Below are positions 50,417 to 59,597 of a stretch of 64,000 nucleotides of DNA, piece after piece. The first letter of the stretch is position 1. Each line of letters begins with the position of its first letter. Both the position numbers and the translations under genes were made by a program. The notes beneath the pieces are model-generated. The model searched no databases. It had not been told where the DNA came from and saw nothing but the letters and a program-made list of their open reading frames with translations. The DNA comes from Natronorubrum daqingense (lineage in GTDB: Archaea; Halobacteriota; Halobacteria; Halobacteriales; Natrialbaceae): contig NZ_CP019327.1 of the NCBI RefSeq assembly GCF_001971705.1, positions 3,224,001 through 3,288,000 of the forward strand. Reading direction: 5' to 3'.

Positions 50417-50726
50417 ACCTGGACCATGGTGGTGTTGGACTTTGTAGCTGTCGACGGCGGTTCTGTGCGCTCGTGCTGGGCGTACCCGGTGACGAGTCGA
50501 CCGATGAGGAGACGGTTCGACACCGCTCGAGAGCGCGGCCGTCAAATTCCACCGGGACGATCGCGCTGATCGTTTCGCTCACGAGTTCGCGTTTCGCCGT
50601 CGCGTCGAATGCTATCACTGCGTTGGCGTGTTCGCGGCGTTCGCGAGTCGTTCCCGTGCGTGTGAGGCCCGCGCTGGTGGCCAGTTGGCAACCCTTAAGA
50701 TAGCAACCCGGTTACACCGGGATAGT
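50417..50726. other. Divergent spacer between moaE and pyrH
   Basis: 310 bases. It holds the promoters of both genes. On the minus strand, from a GTG at 50618, about 50 codons read like a haloarchaeal protein start (IAFDATAKRELVSETISAIV) and then degenerate into a shadow of moaE without a stop; this may be a gene remnant or chance. Confidence 0.4.
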
Positions 50727-51452
50727 ATGAAAGTGGTCGTCTCTATCGGCGGGAGCGTGCTCGTGCCCGAACCCGGGGCGGATCGGGTCGCCGAACACGC
50801 CGCCGTCGTCGAAGAACTCGTTGCGGACGGTTGTCGCGTCGGTGCCGTCGTCGGGGGCGGCGGCGTCGCTCGCGAGTACATCAGCGCCGCTCGCAACCTC
50901 GGGGCAAACGAAATCGAACTCGATCAACTGGGCATCGACGTTACCCGGCTCAACGCACGCCTACTCATCGCCGCGCTGAGCGGCGACTCGATCACGGCAC
51001 CGGCGAAAGACTACGAGGACGCCGGCGAAGCGCTCCAGCGAGGCGGCCTCGCGATCATGGGCGGCGTCGCGCCGGCACAGACGACCGACGCCGTCGGCGC
51101 TGCATTCGCTGAGTACGTCGACGCCGATTTACTCGTCTACGCGACGAGCGTTCCCGGGGTCTACAGCGCCGACCCCAACGAAACCGACGACGCGACCAAG
51201 TACGACGAACTCTCCGCCACCGAACTCGTCGATGCCATCGCCGGCCTCGAGATGAACGCCGGCGCGTCGGCTCCCGTCGACTTGCTCGCGGCGAAGATCA
51301 TCCAGCGCTCGGGCATGCGAACCATCGTGTTAGACGGCACCGATCCGGAGCGAATCTCTCGTGCCGTCCGCCACGGCGAGCACGACGGCACCGACGTCAT
51401 TCCCGATGGCGTCGGCGAAGAACCGACCTACTGGGCCCAAGACGACCAATGA
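50727..51452 (+). CDS. pyrH: Uridylate kinase
   Basis: A 241-residue amino-acid-kinase-fold enzyme phosphorylating UMP to UDP. MKVVVSIGGSVLVPEPG (ATP-binding), VGAVVGGGGVAREYISAARNLGANEIELDQLGIDVTRLNARLL, GGVAPAQTTDAVGAAFAEYVDADLLVYATSVPGVYSADPN and DLLAAKIIQRSGMRTIVLDG are as in archaeal PyrH. ATG at 50727. Overlaps lysS by four bases (ATGA), so the pair is one operon; this pyrH-lysS link is common in haloarchaea. Confidence 0.96.
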   Translation: MKVVVSIGGSVLVPEPGADRVAEHAAVVEELVADGCRVGAVVGGGGVAREYISAARNLGANEIELDQLGIDVTRLNARLLIAALSGDSITAPAKDYEDAGEALQRGGLAIMGGVAPAQTTDAVGAAFAEYVDADLLVYATSVPGVYSADPNETDDATKYDELSATELVDAIAGLEMNAGASAPVDLLAAKIIQRSGMRTIVLDGTDPERISRAVRHGEHDGTDVIPDGVGEEPTYWAQDDQ

Positions 51453-53161
51453 GTGACGACCAGAACGACGAGAGTCCCTACACCCTCCAGCGAGAGACCG
51501 ACACCGACCACGTATTCTGGGCGGATACGGTCGCAGACCGAGTGCTCGAGCGCGATCCGGACGAACCGATCGTCATCAAGGGCGGCATCTCTCCCTCTGG
51601 CGTCCCCCACCTCGGAAACGTCAACGAACTCCTGCGCGGGTACTTCGTCGCCGAAGTCCTCCGCGAGCGCGGTCACGAGGTCCGTCAGGTCTTCACGGCG
51701 GACGACCGCGACCCCCTCCGGGGGCTCCCCCGTACGCTCTGTGACCTCGAGGGGAACTTAGTCGACCTCGGCGAGGTCGACGCGGGCGCGCTCGGACGAA
51801 ACCTCGGCGCGCCGTACACGGACATTCCGGACCCATTCGGCTGCTGTGACTCCTACGGCGAGCACTTCTCGACGATCATCGCCGACAGCGCCGACGCCGT
51901 CGACGTGCCGATCGAGTTGCTCTCGAATACCGACCTCTACGAATCCGGCGAACTCGAGGACGTGACCCGATTCGTTCTCGAAAATCGCGAGCGCGCACGC
52001 GAGGTACTCACCGAGTATCAGGACAAGGTCGACGACGACTACGTCCCGTTCAACCCGATCTGCGAGGAGTGTGGCAAGGTGACGGAGACGGTGACGAGCG
52101 TCGATATTGACGCAGAGCCGCCGACCGTCGAGTACGAGTGTACCGACATGGACGCGGGCGACCAGACGATCGACGGATGCGGTCACGAGGGCACGGCGAC
52201 GCTTCGGGAGGGCAAGATGCCGTGGCGCTTCGAGTGGCCCGCCCAGTGGCAGGTCCTCGGCGTCGACTTCGAACCCTTCGGCAAGGACCACGCCGAAGGA
52301 TCGTGGCCGAGCGGACAGGACGTCGCTCACAACGTCCTCGAGATCGAGCCACCCGTTCCGATGGTCTACGAGTGGTTCACGCTCGACGGCGAACCGTTCT
52401 CGTCGTCAGCGGGGAACGTGATTCTGGTCTCGGACGTCCTCGAGTTGCTCGAGCCGGAGGTCCTCCGGTACTTCTTCGCGAAAGATCCGGCGAAGGCGCG
52501 AGACTTCAGTATCGAACGCCTCGACCAGTTGGTCGACGAGTTCGACCGACTCGAGGCGATCTACTTCGACGAAATCGACGCGGACGAAGACGAGACGGCG
52601 TTCGCGAAGCGCGTCTATCCGCTCGTCGTCGAAGGAGCGGCGGAAGCCGCCGGTCCGGAATCCGCCAGCGGGCACGAAGAAGGCCCGAGCGAGGAACGGA
52701 TCCGCCTCCCCTACACGTTCGCCGCCGTTCTCGGAATGACCGACGATCCCGATCTGCGCGAGGAAATCGCCCGCAGAGAGGGTCACATTCCAGTGGACGC
52801 GCCGGAGTGGGCCGTCGAGTCGGCACTCGAGCGCGTCGAACGAGCGCGAAACTGGGCCCGGCGGACTGAAAACGAGTTCGACTACGAACTGAAGCGAAGC
52901 GAGATCCCCGATCACGACTTCGATGAAGCCACGGAAGACGCACTGGCGGACCTTGCCGACTTCATCGAGGAGGGTCACGAGCCAGACGAGATCCAGGGCG
53001 AGATCTTCGAAATCGCTCGCCGCCACGACGTCGACGTCGGCGAGTTCTTCGGCGCGGGCTATCGGCTGTTCTTCGACGAGGAGCAGGGGCCAAAGCTCGG
53101 TTCGTTCCTCGCGAAGGTCGATCAGTCGTTCGTCGTCGACCGACTCCGTCGAGAACGCTGA
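51449..53161 (+). CDS. lysS: Lysine-tRNA ligase, class I
   Basis: A 570-residue class I (archaeal) LysRS. HIGH-type motif PSGVPHLGN (49-57), a zinc region with Cys pairs (CEECGK, CTDM.., DGCGHEG), PFGKDHAEGSWPSG and the KMSKS equivalent SSSAGN (about 307-312). The two acidic, disordered linkers around 380-410 are normal for halophiles. It charges tRNA-Lys in place of the class II enzyme. The C-terminal helical domain (about 430-570) binds the anticodon. Confidence 0.96.
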   Translation: MSDDQNDESPYTLQRETDTDHVFWADTVADRVLERDPDEPIVIKGGISPSGVPHLGNVNELLRGYFVAEVLRERGHEVRQVFTADDRDPLRGLPRTLCDLEGNLVDLGEVDAGALGRNLGAPYTDIPDPFGCCDSYGEHFSTIIADSADAVDVPIELLSNTDLYESGELEDVTRFVLENRERAREVLTEYQDKVDDDYVPFNPICEECGKVTETVTSVDIDAEPPTVEYECTDMDAGDQTIDGCGHEGTATLREGKMPWRFEWPAQWQVLGVDFEPFGKDHAEGSWPSGQDVAHNVLEIEPPVPMVYEWFTLDGEPFSSSAGNVILVSDVLELLEPEVLRYFFAKDPAKARDFSIERLDQLVDEFDRLEAIYFDEIDADEDETAFAKRVYPLVVEGAAEAAGPESASGHEEGPSEERIRLPYTFAAVLGMTDDPDLREEIARREGHIPVDAPEWAVESALERVERARNWARRTENEFDYELKRSEIPDHDFDEATEDALADLADFIEEGHEPDEIQGEIFEIARRHDVDVGEFFGAGYRLFFDEEQGPKLGSFLAKVDQSFVVDRLRRER

Positions 53162-53247
53162 TCGTTCTCACTCCTCACGCTACTCTTGGCGACTCGAGTC
53201 GCGGACAGACAAAAGCCATTTGAGACCCCCTCCCGGAATGAGGACTA

Positions 53248-55077
53248 ATGGAGTACGGTTTCCCTGCGGTTGTCTCGGTTCCTGAACTCTACGGATCGGA
53301 GACGCTCACCTGGGTCGTCATCGGCCTTCTCGTCTACTGGGCCGCCATTATCGCCCTCGATCGGGCGGAGTTGTTCCCGGAGTACGTCGGGACGCAGGGA
53401 CCAATTCTCACGTTTCGAACCAAACGCGGACGAGCGTTCTTAGATTGGCTCTCGGTGCCGAAACGATTCTGGCGGGCGTGGGCGAACCTCGGCGTCGGAA
53501 TCGCCGTCGTCGTCATGGTGACGATGTTCGTCGTCCTCCTGTTCGCGGCCATTTCGGCGATCATGTCGCCAGAGCCCGCCGAGGGCGTCCAGCAGCCCCG
53601 AAACGTCGTTCCGTTCCCGGGGGTCAACGACTTCCTCCCGCTCTCTGCGACGCCGGGAATTGTCGTCGGCTTGCTCGTCGGCCTCGTGGTCCACGAAGGC
53701 GGCCACGGCCTGCTCTGTCGCGTCGAGGACATGGGAATCAAATCGATGGGCGTCGCGATGCTCGCGATTATTCCCTTCGGCGCGTTCGTCGAACCCGACC
53801 AAGAGAGCAGTAGAGACGCCTCGAGGGGGGCCCAGACCCGGATGTTCGCGGCGGGCGTGACGAACAACTTCGCGATCACGCTGCTCGTCTTCGCGCTCCT
53901 CTTCGGGCCGATCGCCGGCTCGATCGCCGTCGCCCCGGGTGCTGCCGTCGGGGGCGTCGCACCCGATTCGCCCGCAGCGGGTGCCGATATCGAACCGAAC
54001 GAGCGAATCACCGCCGTCGACGGCGAAGCGATCGACGACAACGACGACCTGATCGAGTACTTCGAGGAGAGCGACAGCGAAACGGTCGAACTCGAACTCG
54101 ACGACGATCGGACGGTCTCCGTCGATCGATCCGTCTTCGTTACCGAAGCGCTCGAGGACGGACCCGCAGATATCGACGTCGGCGAGACCATCGTCGAAGT
54201 CGAGGGCGAACCGGTCGCGACCGAACAGGAGTTCGTAGACGCCATCGGTGACGAGGAGGTCGTCACGCTGACGGTCGAAGACGCCGAGGGCGAGACGAGC
54301 GAGCGGGAGGTTCCGATCGGTGCTGCCGTCGACACGACCGACGACGGTCCACTGGGGGAGGAACTCGGTGACACCGACGAGACGGTCATCATCACCGCGT
54401 TCGATGGCGAACGCGTTACCGACTACAGCGAACTCGAGTCCGTACTCGAGGACACCGAGGCCGGCGACGAGGTGTCGGTGACGGTGTACGCTGACGACGA
54501 GGACGAGACGGTCGACGTCACGCTCGACGATCATCCGCGCGACGATATCGGCTTCCTCGGTATCGTCGCGAACCCCGGCACGTCCGGCTTCGACGTCAGC
54601 GACATCGGCGTCCAGTTCTACCCCGCCGACGAGTACCTCGCGATTCTCGGCGGCGGCGAGAACGGCAGCTACGGCGGCGCGACCGACTCGTTCTTCGGTA
54701 AGATTGCGCTCTCGGTCTTCCTGCCGGTCATCGGCGTCATCGGGCTGTTGCCGTTCAACTTCGCCGGGTTCACCGGCGGCGTCGAGAACTTCTACGAGGT
54801 ACAGGGCTCGCTCGCAGCACTCGGCGATAGCACGGTCTTCATCCTCGCGAACATCCTGTTCTGGACCGGCTGGATCAACGTCCAGCTCGGGTTTTTCAAC
54901 TGCATCCCGGCGTTCCCCCTCGACGGGGGGCACATCCTCCGGACCAGCACCGAGGCAGTCGTCTCGAGGCTGCCCTTCGAGACGAATCGCGGTCACGTCA
55001 GGACGGTGACCACGAGTGTCGGACTCACGATGCTCGTGTGCTTCCTCACCGTGTTGTTCTTGCCGTTCATCATCTGA
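53248..55077 (+). CDS. Site-2 protease (M50) with tandem PDZ-like domain insert
   Basis: A 609-residue intramembrane metalloprotease. HEGGH (149-153) in VVHEGGHGLLCRVEDMGIK, and the third-ligand motif FPLDGGHIL around 566. Between them are two PDZ-like domains (about 215-300, GVAPDSPAAGADIEPNERITAVDGEAI; about 310-440, ADIDVGETIVEVEGEPV), giving the RseP/S2P layout. About eight membrane helices. Likely cleaves anti-regulator proteins or membrane-anchored substrates. Follows lysS by 86 bases. ATG at 53248. Confidence 0.93.
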   Translation: MEYGFPAVVSVPELYGSETLTWVVIGLLVYWAAIIALDRAELFPEYVGTQGPILTFRTKRGRAFLDWLSVPKRFWRAWANLGVGIAVVVMVTMFVVLLFAAISAIMSPEPAEGVQQPRNVVPFPGVNDFLPLSATPGIVVGLLVGLVVHEGGHGLLCRVEDMGIKSMGVAMLAIIPFGAFVEPDQESSRDASRGAQTRMFAAGVTNNFAITLLVFALLFGPIAGSIAVAPGAAVGGVAPDSPAAGADIEPNERITAVDGEAIDDNDDLIEYFEESDSETVELELDDDRTVSVDRSVFVTEALEDGPADIDVGETIVEVEGEPVATEQEFVDAIGDEEVVTLTVEDAEGETSEREVPIGAAVDTTDDGPLGEELGDTDETVIITAFDGERVTDYSELESVLEDTEAGDEVSVTVYADDEDETVDVTLDDHPRDDIGFLGIVANPGTSGFDVSDIGVQFYPADEYLAILGGGENGSYGGATDSFFGKIALSVFLPVIGVIGLLPFNFAGFTGGVENFYEVQGSLAALGDSTVFILANILFWTGWINVQLGFFNCIPAFPLDGGHILRTSTEAVVSRLPFETNRGHVRTVTTSVGLTMLVCFLTVLFLPFII

Positions 55078-55210
55078 ACGCGGAGCCTCTCGGAGGCGAT
55101 TCTTTTCAGGATGCTGACTCTCGAGCGCCCGTCAGTTCGGTCCTGATAGTCTCCTCGTTTCCTGGCTCGGAATAGGGAACGTATATTTTCGATGTAGTCA
55201 ATGAGTCCAC

Positions 55211-55525
55211 ATGAGCACCGTCGAAGCAGGGTCCGTTCTTCTCGTCGCTCTCGTCCTCGCCGTGCTCGGAGTGCTGATCAGGTACGTCGGAATGGTCTCG
55301 CTGATCGGCGGCTACGACCCGGACACCGTCTCGGACGAGGCAGGTCTGGCGACGTTTATCGGAACAAATACGCTGTACGTCGCCGGACTCACGGCTCTCG
55401 TTGCTATTGCCGAGTACACGCAACCGACGGGATACCGAGCAATCTGGCTCGTCCACCTCGTCGGCGTCGGGGTGCTCACGATTCGGATGATCCGCGGCGC
55501 GCGACGATTCGAAGCCCCCGGGTGA
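55211..55525 (+). CDS. DUF3784-like small membrane protein
   Basis: A 104-residue protein with three hydrophobic segments (VLLVALVLAVLGVLIRYVGMVSLIGGY, TLYVAGLTALVAIAEY, AIWLVHLVGVGVLTIRMI). The middle GGYDPDTVSDEAGLATFIGTNTLYVAG resembles DUF3784 proteins. No function known. ATG at 55211. Confidence 0.75.
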   Translation: MSTVEAGSVLLVALVLAVLGVLIRYVGMVSLIGGYDPDTVSDEAGLATFIGTNTLYVAGLTALVAIAEYTQPTGYRAIWLVHLVGVGVLTIRMIRGARRFEAPG

Positions 55526-55553
55526 TTCGACCGTTCGACTCGAGGTGGACTTC

Positions 55554-56084
55554 TCACTCGTCGTCCTCGGCGTCGATGCCGTGGCGCTCGTAGAACTCCT
55601 CGGGGGTCGCCTCGATTCGTTCGAACTCGGTGTCGAAGTAGTGTTCGTGGTGGCGGACGACTTGTTCGACGATCCAGGCGCTGCACGTCTCGTCGAAGCG
55701 CCACTCGCCGTCCGTATCGGGAATCTCGAATCGTTCGTCGGTCGAAAACGCCGCGTAGACGTGGAAGTACCCGAGGATCACGTCCGCAAAATCGCGAGCT
55801 TTCTCCGTCGAGCGCTCGCGTCGTTCCTCGAGTTCGGCATATCCCGCCTCGGTGAGTTCGAAGTACTTCCGGTCGGGTTCGTCCTCGCGCTCGAGTCGCT
55901 CGGTCCACCCCTTCTCCTCGAACTTGTAGAGAATCGGATACACCGATCCGTACGACGGTTCCCAGTGGCCGCCACTCTGCTCGCGAATCTCCGTGAGAAT
56001 TTCGTAGCCGTACCGGGGTTTTTCCTCGAGCAACTCGAGGACGAGGTAGGCGATGAGCCCCTTCGGCGGCCCACTTTTCCGCAT
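55554..56084 (-). CDS. PadR family transcriptional regulator
   Basis: A 176-residue winged-helix regulator. KGLIAYLVLELLEEKPRYGYEILTEIREQSGGHWEPSYGSVYPILYKFEEKGWTERLEREDEPDRKYFELTEAG is the PadR DNA-binding domain. The C-terminal part (about 90-176) is helical and acidic and probably dimerises. Start ATG at 56082-56084; the divergent pitA/hemQ gene begins 133 bases away, so it may control that gene. Confidence 0.93.
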   Translation of the reverse strand: MRKSGPPKGLIAYLVLELLEEKPRYGYEILTEIREQSGGHWEPSYGSVYPILYKFEEKGWTERLEREDEPDRKYFELTEAGYAELEERRERSTEKARDFADVILGYFHVYAAFSTDERFEIPDTDGEWRFDETCSAWIVEQVVRHHEHYFDTEFERIEATPEEFYERHGIDAEDDE

Positions 56085-56216
56085 AGTGCTCGAGAGTTGA
56101 AGGGACGTACGTAAAGCGTTTCGGCCCTGTGTGGGTCGATTCGGTCGCTCGCCTGCGCGCGTTTCCCTCGGTTCGAAACCCGGTCCTTCTTAGCGACGCC
56201 GAACTAACCCCGGCAC

Positions 56217-57773
56217 ATGGAACGACGACAGCCGCCACAGACCGACGAGGGCTGGTACGTCCTGCACGATTTCCGGTCGCTCGACTGGGACGCCTGGCGC
56301 GACGCCCCCGAGCGTCGTCGCACGCGAGCCATCGAGGAGGGTATCGAGTACCTCTCCGCCGCCGAATCCGTCGCGGACGCCGGGGAGGGCGACTCCGCCA
56401 CGTTCGCTATCCTCGGCCACAAGGCGGACCTCCTGATGCTTCACCTCCGGCCGACGCTCGAGGACGTCGACGCGCTCGAGCGCCGCTTCGAGCAGACGGC
56501 ACTCGCCGAGTTCACCGAGCGAACCGACTCCTACGTCTCGGTGACGGAGGTCTCGGGCTACATGTCTCAGGACTACTTCGACGAGGACGCGGAGGTCGAA
56601 GACACCGGAATCGCACGCTACATCGAATCGCGACTCAAACCCGAGATTCCCGACAGCGAGTTCGTCAACTTCTACCCGATGAACAAGCGCCGCGGCCCCG
56701 AGGACAACTGGTACGACCTGCCGTTCGACGAGCGCGCGGAGCACCTCTCGAGTCACGGCGATATCGGCCGCGAGTACGCCGGCCGCGTCACGCAGATCAT
56801 CTCCGGCAGCCTCGGCCTGGACGACTTCGAGTGGGGCGTCACCCTCTTCGCCGACGACCCGACCGACGTGAAGGAACTGCTCTACGAGATGCGCTTCGAT
56901 CCCTCGAGCTCCCGCTTCGCCGAGTTCGGACGGTTCCTCTCGGGGCGTCGATTCCCGCCGGAGAACCTTCGTCCCTTCCTCGAGGGCGAACGCATTCCTC
57001 AAGACGGCGCTGGCGACGCGCACCCACACGCCGAGGGTCACGGCGGTCACCACGGCGATTCGGACGCCGGACACCCACACGGCGGCGACTCGAGCGGTCA
57101 CTCACACGGCGGCCACCACGGCGAATCTGACTCGAGTCACCACGGCGACTCCGACGCACACGGCGAAGACGAGTCGGGGATCCGCAGCGAACTCGAGGAT
57201 ATGGACATCTACGCGGGCCAGCCCCACGGCGAGGACGTCCACGCCGTCGTGCTCTACTCCGCGGCCGATGCCGAGGAACTCTTCGAGGAGGTCGACGGCC
57301 TTCGGACGAACTTCGATCACTACGATACGCACGTGAAGACGGCCGTCTATCAGCCAAGCGAGGTTGGTGGCGAGAGCGGGGAAAATGCCGTCGTCAGCCT
57401 CTGGGAGACCGAGCGCGCCGCGAACACGGCCGCCGGGTTCCTCGCTGACCTCCCCGAGGTCGTTCGACAAGCCGGAGACGACGAGGCGGACTCCTGGGGC
57501 ACGATGGGCATGTTCTACACCGTCAAGCCCGACCACCGTTCGGACTTCACCGGCACGTTCGAGGACGCCGCAGGCCTCCTCGCCGAGATGGACGGCCACC
57601 GCAAGACCGACCTGCTCGTCAACCGCGAGGACGAAAACGACATGTTCATCGCCAGCCGCTGGGACTCCCGCGAAGACGCTATGCAGTTCTTCCGCAGCGA
57701 CGCATTCGCCGACGCCGTCGAGTTCGGCCGCGACGTCCTCGTCGACCGGCCGCGACACGTCTTCCTCGCCTGA
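56217..57773 (+). CDS. pitA: PitA: HemQ-like (chlorite dismutase family) fused to an ABM monooxygenase domain
   Basis: A 518-residue heme protein. Residues 1-245 are a chlorite-dismutase-family domain closest in motif to Firmicutes HemQ, the coproheme decarboxylase: YPMNKRRGPEDNWYDLP (catalytic Tyr153 and Lys157), proximal His180 in SSHGDIGREYAGR, and WGVTLFADDPTD, LLYEMRFDPSSSRFAEFG. A linker (268-316) has 14 His in 47 residues with Gly, Asp and Ser, a likely metal-binding segment. The C-terminal 190 residues form an antibiotic-biosynthesis-monooxygenase-type domain (VHAVVLYSAADAEELFEEVDG, KTAVYQPSE). Such fusions are known in haloarchaea as PitA. Confidence 0.93.
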   Translation: MERRQPPQTDEGWYVLHDFRSLDWDAWRDAPERRRTRAIEEGIEYLSAAESVADAGEGDSATFAILGHKADLLMLHLRPTLEDVDALERRFEQTALAEFTERTDSYVSVTEVSGYMSQDYFDEDAEVEDTGIARYIESRLKPEIPDSEFVNFYPMNKRRGPEDNWYDLPFDERAEHLSSHGDIGREYAGRVTQIISGSLGLDDFEWGVTLFADDPTDVKELLYEMRFDPSSSRFAEFGRFLSGRRFPPENLRPFLEGERIPQDGAGDAHPHAEGHGGHHGDSDAGHPHGGDSSGHSHGGHHGESDSSHHGDSDAHGEDESGIRSELEDMDIYAGQPHGEDVHAVVLYSAADAEELFEEVDGLRTNFDHYDTHVKTAVYQPSEVGGESGENAVVSLWETERAANTAAGFLADLPEVVRQAGDDEADSWGTMGMFYTVKPDHRSDFTGTFEDAAGLLAEMDGHRKTDLLVNREDENDMFIASRWDSREDAMQFFRSDAFADAVEFGRDVLVDRPRHVFLA

Positions 57774-57914
57774 GTGATACACGCGGACTCGAGTCACTCG
57801 AGCCCTCTTTTCCCCGATTTCTGTTTCGCCAAATCTTCGGATGATGGCAGGTCTACCGCTCCCAGTGATCGGTATCGGCGGAGGCAGTATCGTCCCACCC
57901 GATTATCCGATTGG
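57774..57914. other. Spacer between pitA and the dispersed repeat
   Basis: 141 bases with no ORF, containing a C/T-rich stretch (ctcgagccctcttttccccg) after pitA that can act as a terminator. Together with the repeat and the following 175 bases this makes a gene-free region of about 450 bases before the small membrane protein gene. Confidence 0.5.
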
Positions 57915-58051
57915 CGGTGGCGCGTGCTGTCGACTGGCCGAGCGATAGTGAGGTCAGTCGACGACAGCGTGCGAGGGATGAGTGAGCGAACGCAGTGAGG
58001 GAACGAATCGGCTGGGGAGGACGTGGAGATCCCTTGCGTCCACGATAGCAG
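57915..58051 (+). repeat. Dispersed structured repeat, copy B
   Basis: Match to copy A (35822-35955), same strand. The stem is GTCGACTG (57929-57936) paired with CAGTCGAC (57955-57962). Compared with copy A the base pairs have changed on both sides while pairing is kept. The 3' block aatcggctggggaggacgtg is identical, then gagatcccttgcg. It lies after pitA and before a small membrane gene read in the opposite direction. Confidence 0.75.
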
Positions 58052-58226
58052 AGAGCCCATTCGAGCTGTTTTCCCCGCGAATACCTCGTTCACGTATGCG
58101 GCCCTTCTCCGAGAATATGCGTCTAACGATGTTCTAACAGAGCCCGATTCCCACGCTCGAGTCACCCCCTTCTGCCCCATACACTCGAGAATTCAACTTA
58201 CATTACAGCCACCAACCGCGACCCGC

Positions 58227-58397
58227 TCACCACTCGTCGTAGAAGAAGTACCCGGCGACGCCCGCGAGGCCGAGTGCGAGCGTGATGTAGGGCCACTTCC
58301 CCGCGTCTTGTTCCGTCACGACGGCGTGGGCGGTGACGAGAATCGCGAATCCGACGTGTGCACTCAGCGTCGCGACCGCGAATGCAGTGAGGTCCAT
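58227..58397 (-). CDS. 56-residue two-helix membrane protein
   Basis: A short protein (start MDLTAFAVATLSAHVGFA, end WPYITLALGLAGVAGYFFYDEW) with two transmembrane helices and a loop EQDAGKW. ATG at 58395-58397. Codon use is typical for the genome; the longer frame upstream is a shadow. Unknown function. Confidence 0.65.
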   Translation of the reverse strand: MDLTAFAVATLSAHVGFAILVTAHAVVTEQDAGKWPYITLALGLAGVAGYFFYDEW

Positions 58398-58483
58398 TGC
58401 TCGAGTGCTGTCGTGGTTCGATATTAGCCGTTTCGGACTCGTCTCGGGGAACGATTTTGTGGCCGCTCCACGAACGATCGACC

Positions 58484-58939
58484 GTGAACCGACGCGCGCT
58501 CCTCGCCGTCGTTCCGACGGTCGCCCTCGCCGGCTGTGCGGCCCGACTCGGGCTCGCCGACCGCGTCGAAATCCACAGGAAGTCCGTTCACCTCGAGCCC
58601 GCAGACGGGGACGAGCCCATCGACGCGGCCGTCCGCCGCTACGACCCCGAGGACGAGCCGTACTACGACGGCGAGATTCACGAGTCTCTCGCGGACGAAC
58701 TCGACGAGTCGGAGCCACTCGTCCTCTCGGCGTCTCTCCTCGAGGACCTCGAGATGGAGTTCGACACCATCAGCTGTCGGATTCGCGCCTGTGAGCCGGG
58801 AACGGACGACGACTGCCACCGGACGACGCTGGTTCAAGAGGATTTCAACGAAGTCGAAGTCGGCGATGTCGCCGATATCGTCTTTCGTGACAGCGGCGGC
58901 CTCGTCTCCGTCCACGAGCGTCGCGACTCGAGGGAGTGA
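58484..58939 (+). CDS. Small lipoprotein, unknown function
   Basis: A 151-residue protein starting at a GTG (58484). It has an Arg pair (NRRALLAVVPTVALAGC) and lipobox LAGC, so it is exported, possibly by Tat, and lipid-anchored. The mature part is acidic with three more Cys (SCRIRACEP, DDDCH) that may form a disulfide. No domain recognised. Divergent from the 56-residue membrane protein. Confidence 0.75.
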   Translation: MNRRALLAVVPTVALAGCAARLGLADRVEIHRKSVHLEPADGDEPIDAAVRRYDPEDEPYYDGEIHESLADELDESEPLVLSASLLEDLEMEFDTISCRIRACEPGTDDDCHRTTLVQEDFNEVEVGDVADIVFRDSGGLVSVHERRDSRE

Positions 58940-59069
58940 GCGACTGTGAGCGTCTCGAGCAGCCACGAGTACGTGAGACTGTCGTCAATCGCTCGAGACA
59001 GCGACCGCTGGTCACGTCGGTTCTCGAGGACGACTCGTCCGGCAATCGATCAGTTCCAAAACAGGCCGA

Positions 59070-59459
59070 TCAGGCGTCGACGTCGTGATCGGGATCGTCT
59101 TCGACGGATCGTTTCAACGAGTCGCGACGCGATTTGGCGTCACGCCCGGTCGCTTCGAGGAGAAAGTCGTTTTTCGCATCCACGGCGTCCGCAGCGGCCT
59201 CGAGTTCGTCTGGACCGAGTTCGGTCGGGTCGCGTTCGTAGAATTCGACGGCGAGTTTGTCCTTCTTGCCGGAGTACTCGACCGTCCCGGCGACGACCTT
59301 CTCGAAGACGGGGTTATCGGGTTCGCCGATCACGAACAGGTCGCTCCCCTTGAACTCCTCGGTGTCGGTGATCGGACCGAAGTAGTCCTCGACCGACGCT
59401 TCCATATCGGGGATTCGCTCCTCGAGATACTCACCGCGGCGCATCTTGTACTCCTTCAT
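59070..59459 (-). CDS. DUF5611 family protein
   Basis: A 129-residue protein: MKEYKMRRGEYLEERIPDMEASVEDYFGPITDTEEFKGSDLFVIGEPDNPVFEKVVAGTVEYSGKKDKLAVEFYERDPTEL matches the conserved haloarchaeal DUF5611 pattern, with unknown role. The start at 59459 (MKEYK) is preferred; an in-frame ATG at 59498 adds thirteen residues. The C-terminus is acidic (SVEDDPDHDVDA). Confidence 0.82.
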   Translation of the reverse strand: MKEYKMRRGEYLEERIPDMEASVEDYFGPITDTEEFKGSDLFVIGEPDNPVFEKVVAGTVEYSGKKDKLAVEFYERDPTELGPDELEAAADAVDAKNDFLLEATGRDAKSRRDSLKRSVEDDPDHDVDA

Positions 59460-59597
59460 GGATTGGAAATACACGGCGGAGTGTTTACCTCTTTTCATAG
59501 CCGGTCTCTGCGCTCACACGAGAGCCGCCGACACGACTTTAGCGGGGACTCCTCGTCGACTTGCGTAGACTCCCTCAAGCGGTTCCGAAGACTGGCG

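Noticed and set aside
51449-53161. LysRS appears to lack KMSKS
   Set aside because: Class I LysRS commonly has a variant such as SSSAGN here; the enzyme is complete.
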